11,627 nt of DNA from Acidimicrobiaceae bacterium. GTDB taxonomy: Bacteria > Actinomycetota > Acidimicrobiia > Acidimicrobiales > UBA8592. Below are positions 1 through 7,002 of this stretch, in pieces; position 1 is the first letter of the stretch, and every line of letters begins with the position of its first letter. A program made the translations under genes and the position numbers. The notes beneath the pieces were generated by a model. That model was not told the DNA's origin and made no database searches. It saw only the letters and a program-made list of their open reading frames with translations. Location: the NCBI GenBank assembly GCA_002715405.1, contig PAZD01000055.1:14976-26602 (forward strand), given 5' to 3'.

Positions 1-1347
1 CTGGCCCTACGCGCTGAGTATGCTGATAGCCAACCACTTGCAGGTGCGAGAATAGCCGGTTCTCTTCATATGACAATCCAAACTGCAGTTTTGATTGAAA
101 CGCTTACTGCATTGGGGGCAGAAGTTCGATGGGTATCGTGTAACATCTTCTCAACCCAAGATCATGCTGCAGCAGCTGTCGCCGTAGGACCGTCCGGTAC
201 TATTGAGAGCCCCAAAGGGGTGCCTGTTTTTGCTTGGAAAGGTGAAACTCTAGAGGAGTATTGGTGGGCCACTCAGCAACTTTTTACATGGCCAGATAAC
301 AAAGGCCCTAATCTAATACTTGATGATGGCGGTGACGCCACGATGATGGTTCACAAAGGCCTTGAGTATGAAAGGAAAGGAGAAGTTCCGCAACCACATG
401 ATGGAGATTCTCAAGAGTGGGTAATTTTTCTGGATCGACTTCGGAATATTCAAAATGATGAAATTATCAATTGGCAGGATATAGCGTCAGAGATTTTTGG
501 GGTTTCAGAGGAGACAACTACTGGTGTGCACCGTCTGTATCAGATGCAAGAAGAAAGCACTTTACTTTTTCCAGCAATTAACGTCAATGACTCTGTAACG
601 AAATCTAAATTCGATAATCTCTATGGCTGCCGGCACTCTCTTATTGACGGTATTAATAGAGCTACAGACACGATGATCGGCGGGAAGGTCGCTTGTGTTA
701 TGGGGTACGGAGATGTTGGTAAGGGATGTGCGGCCTCGCTAGCAGGTCAGGGAGCAAGGGTTGTTGTTACCGAAATCGATCCTATTTGTGCTCTCCAAGC
801 AGCGATGGAGGGATACGAAGTAGTTCGGCTTGAAGACGTTATGGAAACTGCTGATATTTTTATTACTGCGACGGGGAATAAGGGGATTATTTCTGCTGCC
901 CATATGGCACGTATGAAGCATCAAGCCATTGTTGGCAATATCGGTCATTTCGATAATGAAATTGACATGTCAGGGCTTCAAGAGATGTCAGATGTTCGAC
1001 AAGTCAATATAAAGCCACAAGTTGATGAATTTATTTTCCCCGATGGGCACTCTGTTATCATTTTGTCTGAGGGAAGATTACTTAATCTAGGTAACGCTAC
1101 AGGGCACCCCAGCTTCGTTATGAGCTGCAGTTTTACCAATCAAGTTATGGCTCAAATCGATCTTTATGAGAATGCCAAACACTACGAACCAAAAGTTATA
1201 ACCATGCCGAAAACGCTTGATGAAAAAGTTGCGAGGCTGCATTTAGAGTCACTTGGAGTGCGGTTAACGGAACTTTCCGAAGAACAAGCTGAATATCTTG
1301 GTATCGCTAAAGAGGGACCATTTAAACCAGATCACTATAGGTATTAG
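1..1347 (+). CDS. ahcY: Adenosylhomocysteinase (S-adenosyl-L-homocysteine hydrolase), 5' end missing
   Basis: Cytosolic NAD-dependent enzyme that reversibly cleaves S-adenosylhomocysteine to adenosine and homocysteine, removing the inhibitory product of SAM-dependent methylation. The frame is open from base 1 (LALRAEY...GARIAGSLHMTIQTAVL), so an ATG at 70 is internal and the true start lies outside the window; 448 residues are present. Visible hallmarks are the substrate-domain segment CNIFSTQDHAAAA, NVNDSVTKSKFDN, the NAD-binding glycine motif GYGDVGKG (residues 235-242 of the fragment, nt 703-726), GNIGHFDNEID, and the classic C-terminus KPDHYRY that closes over the cofactor. The roughly 40-residue insert around DSQEWVIFLDRLRN is the form known from mycobacterial SahH, which supports an actinobacterial origin. 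The 3' end is intact and is followed by a possible terminator, so it is probably transcribed separately from secA. No defects are seen. Confidence 0.97.
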   Translation: MALRAEYADSQPLAGARIAGSLHMTIQTAVLIETLTALGAEVRWVSCNIFSTQDHAAAAVAVGPSGTIESPKGVPVFAWKGETLEEYWWATQQLFTWPDNKGPNLILDDGGDATMMVHKGLEYERKGEVPQPHDGDSQEWVIFLDRLRNIQNDEIINWQDIASEIFGVSEETTTGVHRLYQMQEESTLLFPAINVNDSVTKSKFDNLYGCRHSLIDGINRATDTMIGGKVACVMGYGDVGKGCAASLAGQGARVVVTEIDPICALQAAMEGYEVVRLEDVMETADIFITATGNKGIISAAHMARMKHQAIVGNIGHFDNEIDMSGLQEMSDVRQVNIKPQVDEFIFPDGHSVIILSEGRLLNLGNATGHPSFVMSCSFTNQVMAQIDLYENAKHYEPKVITMPKTLDEKVARLHLESLGVRLTELSEEQAEYLGIAKEGPFKPDHYRY

Positions 1348-1366
1348 AAATCCCAATAGTTTTTTT
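1334..1366 (+). terminator. Possible intrinsic terminator of ahcY
   Basis: ACTAT (1334-1338) pairs with ATAGT (1356-1360). After one A/A mismatch, GG (1340-1341) can pair with CC (1353-1354), leaving an 11-nt loop. The descending arm runs straight into seven T residues (1360-1366). The ascending arm overlaps the last ahcY codons and the stop. The stem is short and AT-rich, so this is only a moderate candidate, but it is the only hairpin with a T-tract that I see in the window. Confidence 0.4.
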
Positions 1367-1426
1367 AATAATCTTCAATAGGAGCAATCGTTAACTTATG
1401 TATAGGAAGATAGGATTTGTAACCAA

Positions 1427-4168
1427 ATGAGCGTAAATCCTCTAAAGAAAGTTCTCCGTTCTGGTGAAGGGAAAAAATTAAAGGCTCTGGAAGCTTTAGT
1501 TCCTGACATTGGTGAGCTGGAGCCTGATATGAAGGCTTTGAGCGATGTCGAACTTCAAGCTAAGACAGGAGAGTTCAAAGAACGAATTGAACGTGGTGAA
1601 GGGATAAATGATCTCCTTATTGAAGCATTTGCTGTTGTTCGTGAAGCTGCATGGCGTGTAATCGGCCAAAGGCATTATGATGTCCAACTTGTTGGGGGCG
1701 CAGCGTTGCATTTCGGATGGGTGGCAGAAATGCGGACTGGTGAGGGTAAAACATTAACTTCTACATTGCCTATTTATCTCAATGCGTTATCTGGGAAGGG
1801 AGTTCATGTAGTCACGGTAAACGATTACTTAGCAGCTCGTGACTCGGAATGGATGGGGGAAATATATAAGTGGTTAGGGCTTGAAGTAGGTTTGATAGTT
1901 CCAGGGAATCGAGATAGTTCGTACAAAAAAGAACAATACAATGCTGATGTAACATATGGAACAAACAATGAGTTAGGTTTCGACTACCTTCGAGACAACA
2001 TGGCTATGGAGATCTCAAAGAAGGTTCAAAGGGGTCATAGCTACTGCATAGTTGATGAGATCGACAGTATCTTAATTGATGAGGCGCGGACTCCTCTTAT
2101 TATCAGCGGAAAGTTAGCTGATGCAGCAAAGACCTATTATCAATTTGCCTCGATCGTGCAGGGGCTTCGGCGAGATCATCATTATGAAGTCGATGAGGAA
2201 AAAAGGACAGTCGCACCTACTGAAGAAGGAGTTCATGCGGTAGAACGGGCACTTAGTATCGAGAATCTTTATGATGCCGTATCAGCAGACTTTGTTCATC
2301 AGTTCCAAGTAGCTCTGAAAGCAAAAGAGTTGTTTCACCGAGATAAGGATTACATTCTTTCTAATGGAGAGGTCAAAATTGTAGACGAATTTACAGGACG
2401 TATTCTTGATGGACGTCGTTGGAGTGATGGGCTTCATCAGGCAGTTGAAGCTAAAGAAGGGGTAAATATTAAGGAAGAGAATCAAACTTTGGCGACGATT
2501 ACTCTTCAGAACTATTTCAGGTTGTATGAGAAACTTGCAGGAATGACAGGTACCGCTGAGACTGAAGCTGCCGAGTTCTATAATACGTACGGCCTTCATG
2601 TTGTCCCTATCCCAACAAACAAGCCGGTAATTCGAGACGACGCTGTGGATTTCATTTACCGGTCTGAGCGTGGAAAATATCATGCAGTTGTTGATGATAT
2701 TGTCGAACGGAATAGCAAGGGCCAGCCCGTTCTTGTTGGAACAATTTCTGTGGAGAACTCAGAACTTGTATCTGACCTTCTTGATAAGCGAGGGATCAGC
2801 CATTCAGTGCTGAACGCTAAGCTTCATGCTCGCGAGGCAGATGTTGTTGCTCAAGCAGGAAGGATAGGGTCCGTTACTGTTGCGACAAATATGGCAGGAA
2901 GAGGGGTTGACATAATACTTGGAGGTAATCCTGAGGGTCTAGCCGAACGGGATGTTGTAGCTGAAGGATTTAAGGTTGAAGATGAAGAAGGAATCAGAAG
3001 GTACGAAGAGCTCCTTAAACGGTATGAACCGGAATGCCTAGAAGAAGGTGAAAGAGTAAAAGAGGTTGGTGGATTATATGTTCTTGGGACAGAACGCCAC
3101 GATAGTCGTCGAATAGACAATCAATTAAGAGGACGTTCTGGAAGACAAGGAGATCCGGGGGAGTCTCGTTTCTATCTTTCTTTAGAGGATGAGCTTATGA
3201 GATTGTTCGCAACTGGAGCAATGGAGTGGGTCATGAAAAAAGCTCTACCTGATGATGTTCCCATTGGTGACAAAATGGTTACGAAAGCAATAGAGCGAGC
3301 ACAGAATACGGTTGAGCAAAGAAATGCAGAAACTCGAAAAAATGTTCTCAAATATGATGAAGTTATGAATGAACAACGACGAGTTGTTTATGCAAGGCGA
3401 AATGAAATATTGAATGGTGGGGACCTTAAAGATGAAACCATAGAGTTCTTAGCTTTAGAAGTAGATGAAATAGTTTCAACACACTGTGCTTCGGAACACT
3501 CAGAGGAGTGGGACCTTAACGGCCTGTTGACTGGTTTCGGGAATCTATGGCCTAATGAATTCGACTCAACTTCATTCCAAAGATTTACAGACGCGAATCT
3601 CGTTTATGAAGCTGCCATGGAAGAAGTAATTTCCTATTGCGATAGAAGGGAAAATGAGATCGGGCCTGATGTAATGCGCCAAGTAGAGGGCCAGATAATG
3701 CTTCGCATTCTTGATCAGCGTTGGAGGGAGCATCTATATGCGATGGACTACCTTAAGGAGGGTATCCATTTGAGGGCAATGGGTCAGAAAGATCCTCTAA
3801 CGGAATGGCAGCGTGAGGGTTTCGAAATGTTTGGGTCAATGATGGATTCAGTCGGGAAAGATTTCATCAAATATATTACGCATATCCAAGTTGATAATGA
3901 GCCTAAAGAAGATCAGACTCGTTCTTTAGATCATCAAGCAAGTGACGTATCATATTCTGGAACAGATGAGATAGCGGCAGGAGCAATTGCTAGCTTGGCT
4001 CAGAACAAAACAGCTGAGGTAAAGCAGGACGTGCCTGTAGAGTCAGTCAAAGAAAATACTTCTAACAAGCAGGAGACGATAGTCAAAAGCGAATTTGAGA
4101 AAACAGGCAGAAACGAAGCGTGTCCATGCGGGTCTGGAAAAAAATTTAAACAGTGCCACGGGAAGTAA
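1427..4168 (+). CDS. secA: Preprotein translocase ATPase subunit SecA
   Basis: Motor ATPase that drives unfolded preproteins through the SecYEG channel, acting at the cytoplasmic membrane. The 913 residues match full-length SecA. In order: nucleotide-binding domain 1 with Walker A MRTGEGKT (102-109) and the DEAD-like DEID (210-213) followed by SILIDEARTPL; the preprotein cross-linking domain; NBD2 with TNMAGRGVDI and QLRGRSGRQGDPG; the helical scaffold/wing region; a low-complexity acidic linker; and a C-terminal zinc (SEC-C) motif with C899, C901, C910 and H911, which in E. coli binds SecB and lipids. The ATG at 1427 has AGGA (1412-1415) about 11 nt upstream and fits the family N-terminus. 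A nearby ATG at 1398 is out of frame. It lies 79 bp after ahcY and 49 bp before prfB. Actinobacteria may carry two SecA proteins; the full length and zinc tail indicate the essential SecA1 type. Confidence 0.98.
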   Translation: MSVNPLKKVLRSGEGKKLKALEALVPDIGELEPDMKALSDVELQAKTGEFKERIERGEGINDLLIEAFAVVREAAWRVIGQRHYDVQLVGGAALHFGWVAEMRTGEGKTLTSTLPIYLNALSGKGVHVVTVNDYLAARDSEWMGEIYKWLGLEVGLIVPGNRDSSYKKEQYNADVTYGTNNELGFDYLRDNMAMEISKKVQRGHSYCIVDEIDSILIDEARTPLIISGKLADAAKTYYQFASIVQGLRRDHHYEVDEEKRTVAPTEEGVHAVERALSIENLYDAVSADFVHQFQVALKAKELFHRDKDYILSNGEVKIVDEFTGRILDGRRWSDGLHQAVEAKEGVNIKEENQTLATITLQNYFRLYEKLAGMTGTAETEAAEFYNTYGLHVVPIPTNKPVIRDDAVDFIYRSERGKYHAVVDDIVERNSKGQPVLVGTISVENSELVSDLLDKRGISHSVLNAKLHAREADVVAQAGRIGSVTVATNMAGRGVDIILGGNPEGLAERDVVAEGFKVEDEEGIRRYEELLKRYEPECLEEGERVKEVGGLYVLGTERHDSRRIDNQLRGRSGRQGDPGESRFYLSLEDELMRLFATGAMEWVMKKALPDDVPIGDKMVTKAIERAQNTVEQRNAETRKNVLKYDEVMNEQRRVVYARRNEILNGGDLKDETIEFLALEVDEIVSTHCASEHSEEWDLNGLLTGFGNLWPNEFDSTSFQRFTDANLVYEAAMEEVISYCDRRENEIGPDVMRQVEGQIMLRILDQRWREHLYAMDYLKEGIHLRAMGQKDPLTEWQREGFEMFGSMMDSVGKDFIKYITHIQVDNEPKEDQTRSLDHQASDVSYSGTDEIAAGAIASLAQNKTAEVKQDVPVESVKENTSNKQETIVKSEFEKTGRNEACPCGSGKKFKQCHGK

Positions 4169-4217
4169 CCCAACTACCATTAGTTTCTACGAAATAGCCT
4201 GTGTTAAAAATTTGTAT

Positions 4218-5330
4218 ATGACTGAAACAAGTAACGAACCGCGTGTCCTCCGCCAAAGACTAGAAGAAGCTGAACAGTATCTTCAACTAGAGGAATTGCT
4301 TGATCGAAGGATAGAGCTTGAGGACGTTGTTGCTCAGCCTGACCTATGGGATGATGCCGATAGAGCAAGGAAGATTAGTCAAGAACTTTCTGAAATTACT
4401 GATGATATTACCCTCCATAGTCAATTATCTGCCCAGTTAGAAGAAGCGGAGGCATTTCTCGAATTACTGGAGGAAGATCCGGATCCAAGCTTCAGGGACG
4501 AAGCAGATAATCTACTTTTTGCTGTAGCAAAAGCTTTAGATGAATTGGAATTGCGATCGCTTTTCACCGGAGAATATGACGAAAGTGATGCGGTATGCCA
4601 CATTCAATCCGGGGAAGGCGGAACAGAAGCACAAGATTGGGCTGAAATGCTTTTTCGAATGTATCAAAGGTGGGCAGAGCGTCAGGGTTTTTCTTTAGAA
4701 ACAACTTCTTTGTCAGAAGGAACTGAAGCCGGCATTTCTTCGGTTGAGTTTATTGTCAGAGGGAGACGCTCCTATGGAAAGCTTCAATCCGAACATGGGG
4801 TTCATCGTCTCGTTCGAATCTCGCCATTTAACAAACAGGCTAATAGGCACACCTCGTTTGCTTCTATGCATGTTGTTCCATTCTTCGAAGAAGTTTCTGA
4901 TGAAGTGGTTATCGATGAAGCTGAACTAAGAGTTGATACTTATCGCTCGTCTGGAGCAGGAGGACAGCATGTGAATGTGACAGATTCTGCAGTTCGTATT
5001 ACTCATCTCCCCTCGGGGATCGTAGTTTCATGTCAGAATGAACGTAGCCAACATCAAAACAAAGAGAGATGTATGCAGATGCTTTCAGCACGCCTGCTTG
5101 ATCTCGAAAGAAAACAGCGTGAGCAAAATCTAGCAAGTATCAGTGGTGAAAACCAGAATGTCGGTTTTGGTAGCCAGATACGATCTTACGTGATGCAGCC
5201 GTATCAGATGGTCAAAGACCTTCGGAGTAATTATGAAGTTGGTGCAGTCGATACAGTTCTAGACGGAGGGATAGATGTATTTATTGAGGCGTACCTTCGG
5301 TGGCTACGTTCTGGAAGCCCAAATCAGTAA
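4218..5330 (+). CDS. prfB: Peptide chain release factor 2
   Basis: Class I release factor that recognises UGA and UAA in the ribosomal A site and triggers peptide release. Starting at the ATG at 4218 gives 370 residues, close to the 365 of E. coli RF2. The anticodon-like tripeptide is SPF (202-204), diagnostic of RF2 rather than RF1, and the catalytic GGQ is at 248-250 within SSGAGGQHVNVT. The N-terminal half is the coiled, acidic domain 1 (QPDLWDD at 40-46). The frame stays open upstream to an ATG at 4095 inside secA, but those 41 extra codons overlap the SecA zinc motif and do not resemble RF2, so 4218 is preferred. There is no clear Shine-Dalgarno sequence. The coding frame is continuous: the autoregulatory +1 frameshift with an in-frame UGA, common in other phyla, is absent. 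secA-prfB-ftsE-ftsX is a familiar actinobacterial order. Confidence 0.95.
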   Translation: MTETSNEPRVLRQRLEEAEQYLQLEELLDRRIELEDVVAQPDLWDDADRARKISQELSEITDDITLHSQLSAQLEEAEAFLELLEEDPDPSFRDEADNLLFAVAKALDELELRSLFTGEYDESDAVCHIQSGEGGTEAQDWAEMLFRMYQRWAERQGFSLETTSLSEGTEAGISSVEFIVRGRRSYGKLQSEHGVHRLVRISPFNKQANRHTSFASMHVVPFFEEVSDEVVIDEAELRVDTYRSSGAGGQHVNVTDSAVRITHLPSGIVVSCQNERSQHQNKERCMQMLSARLLDLERKQREQNLASISGENQNVGFGSQIRSYVMQPYQMVKDLRSNYEVGAVDTVLDGGIDVFIEAYLRWLRSGSPNQ

Positions 5331-5359
5331 GGATTAAATTGTTCTGCTCTAGAATTAAT

Positions 5360-5378
5360 AAGGGGTGATGATACCCTT
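5360..5378 (+). repeat. Small imperfect inverted repeat between prfB and ftsE
   Basis: AAGGGGT (5360-5366) can pair with ACCCTT (5373-5378) around the 6-nt loop GATGAT, with one bulged G. No T-tract follows, so it does not look like an intrinsic terminator. It lies in the 81-bp gap between prfB and ftsE and could be an RNA hairpin in the operon transcript or chance. Confidence 0.3.
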
Positions 5379-5411
5379 GTCAAAAGTAAAAGCAGCTTAG
5401 ATACAAAGACC

Positions 5412-6089
5412 ATGATCAAACTCGAATCAGTGACAAAAGTATACAAAGGAGAGGTACTCGCACTCCATGAGGCGTCTTGTGACATACAAAAGGGCGAGTT
5501 TGTTTTTTTAGTTGGGCAATCCGGATCAGGGAAATCAACTTTTCTGCGCTTGCTGAACAAGGAAGAAGAGCCTGACAATGGAAAAATATTTGTTGCAGGA
5601 AAGGATATCGCTCGTTTGCGTCGTTGGAGAATTCCGCAAATGCGACGCCAAATTGGAAGTATTTTTCAAGATTTTAAACTCCTTCCTAACAAAACCGTTT
5701 CCCAAAATGTTGCATTCGCCCTTGAAGTAATCGGCCGACCGAGGCATGTTATTAAAGCGCAAGTTCCTGCAATTCTTGATCTTGTAGGTCTCCAAACAAA
5801 GATGAATAGATTCCCCCATGAACTCTCAGGAGGTGAACAGCAAAGAGTTTCTATTGCTCGCGCCTTTGTGAATAGGCCACTGATTCTTCTCGCTGATGAG
5901 CCTACGGGAAATCTTGACCCCGCTACTTCTGTAGGAATAATGCGCCTTCTGGAGAGGATCAATGAAATAGGAACAACAGTTGTAATGGCAACTCATGATC
6001 GGGGGATTGTTGACACGATGCGTCGAAGAGTGATCGAACTAAGCAATGGTGAAATTGTTCGAGATCAAGCTCGAGGTGTCTATGAGTGA
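5412..6089 (+). CDS. ftsE: Cell division ATP-binding protein FtsE
   Basis: ATPase of the FtsEX complex, an ABC-type mechanotransmitter at the septum. ATP hydrolysis by FtsE works through FtsX to activate extracytoplasmic peptidoglycan hydrolases (RipC-type enzymes in mycobacteria, EnvC-amidases in E. coli). The 225 residues hold every ABC motif: Walker A GQSGSGKST (35-43), Q-loop Q86 in FQDFKLL, signature LSGGEQQR (138-145), Walker B ILLADE (158-163), D-loop GNLD (166-169) and switch H195 in ATHD. The FQDFKLLPNKTV stretch is typical of FtsE as opposed to LolD or MacB-type ATPases. The ATG at 5412 gives the standard FtsE N-terminus; the preceding AAAGACC is a poor ribosome-binding site. ftsX follows after 15 bp, so the two are almost certainly co-transcribed. 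No residue is missing. Confidence 0.97.
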   Translation: MIKLESVTKVYKGEVLALHEASCDIQKGEFVFLVGQSGSGKSTFLRLLNKEEEPDNGKIFVAGKDIARLRRWRIPQMRRQIGSIFQDFKLLPNKTVSQNVAFALEVIGRPRHVIKAQVPAILDLVGLQTKMNRFPHELSGGEQQRVSIARAFVNRPLILLADEPTGNLDPATSVGIMRLLERINEIGTTVVMATHDRGIVDTMRRRVIELSNGEIVRDQARGVYE

Positions 6090-6104
6090 TAAGGCGGCCA
6101 TCTA

Positions 6105-6998
6105 ATGCGATTAGGTTATATGGCTCGAGAAACCCTTAGGAATCTAAGAAGGAATTTAACGCTTACCCTCGCTTCGATCCTTACTGTTGCTGTTTCTTTG
6201 AGCCTTCTAGGGATTGCGCTTCTTTTGCAACGCGGTGTTTCTAACGCTACTGACCGTTGGCAAGACGGAGTAGAGTTCATTGTTTTTCTTGAACCGGAAA
6301 TTACAGTGAATCAACTTGGTTTAGTCCAAGACGAAATTGAGCGCTCTGCTGCAATCGAAAGTTATAGGTACGTCGATCAGGAAGAGTCTTATAGGGAATT
6401 TAATGAGGATTTCTTTCCAGAGAATCCTGAGATTACTCAACTAGTTACTCCCGAGATCATTCCACCGTCATACCGAATCATCCCTAGACAATTAAGTGCT
6501 GAAGCCATTGAGATTGTTGCATCGGGATTTGAAACTAAACCAGGTGTAAAAAAAGTTGTCCGAGCGACTGATGAAATCCAGAAAATCGAAAAAGCTACTG
6601 ATGTAATTCGATGGATTGTTTTGGGATCGGGGGCAATCCTTCTTGGGACTGGCCTCCTGCTGATCCTCAACACTATCCGAATGGCTATTTTTGCACGGCG
6701 AAGAGAGATAGAGGTCATGAAACTTGTAGGCGCTTCTAACTCTTTTATTCTGGTTCCTTTTATGCTTGAAGGGACTTTTCAAGGGCTTGTAGGGGCTGCT
6801 CTGGGAACTGCTTCCGTATACGGCGCTAATCGGGCTTTTGAGGAGTGGTTATCAAGTGAAAATGTTTTGAATATTCTTCAAAGTTTCGCTGTTGGTAGCG
6901 GCGAAGTGTGGGGGATAGGCGCCTTGCTTTTCTTAGTAGGTGCTCTAGTTGGCTCTGTTGGGTCTGCTATTGCCGCATACCGATTTCTAGATGTGTAG
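6105..6998 (+). CDS. ftsX: Cell division membrane protein FtsX
   Basis: Membrane partner of FtsE that passes the ATPase conformational cycle to cell-wall hydrolases outside the cell. The 297 residues show the FtsX layout: a short basic cytoplasmic N-terminus (RETLRNLRRN), TM1 about 20-41, a large extracytoplasmic loop about 43-168, TM2 about 170-190, TM3 about 217-242 and TM4 about 268-291. The conserved cytoplasmic segment REIEVMKLVGAS (200-211) after TM2 is a family hallmark and contacts the ATPase in this superfamily. The start ATG lies 15 bp after the ftsE stop; GGCGG just upstream is a weak ribosome-binding site. Actinobacteria commonly have smpB next; here instead a convergent reductive dehalogenase homologue begins 4 bp beyond the stop codon. 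Confidence 0.96.
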   Translation: MRLGYMARETLRNLRRNLTLTLASILTVAVSLSLLGIALLLQRGVSNATDRWQDGVEFIVFLEPEITVNQLGLVQDEIERSAAIESYRYVDQEESYREFNEDFFPENPEITQLVTPEIIPPSYRIIPRQLSAEAIEIVASGFETKPGVKKVVRATDEIQKIEKATDVIRWIVLGSGAILLGTGLLLILNTIRMAIFARRREIEVMKLVGASNSFILVPFMLEGTFQGLVGAALGTASVYGANRAFEEWLSSENVLNILQSFAVGSGEVWGIGALLFLVGALVGSVGSAIAAYRFLDV

Positions 6999-7002
6999 TC
7001 TT

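Noticed and set aside
2282..2683. 133-codon open frame on the minus strand inside secA, and similar antisense frames elsewhere.
   Set aside because: They lie opposite strongly conserved coding sequence, have no recognisable motif, and are best explained as shadows.
4095..4217. Longer prfB starting at the ATG at 4095 inside secA.
   Set aside because: The extra 41 residues are a frame-shifted reading of the SecA zinc tail and have no RF2 similarity; 4218 gives the usual RF2 length.
5378..5402. Promoter for ftsE with TTGTCA as -35.
   Set aside because: Nothing resembling TATAAT occurs at a 16-18 bp distance; TAGATA comes after only 15 bp and matches poorly.
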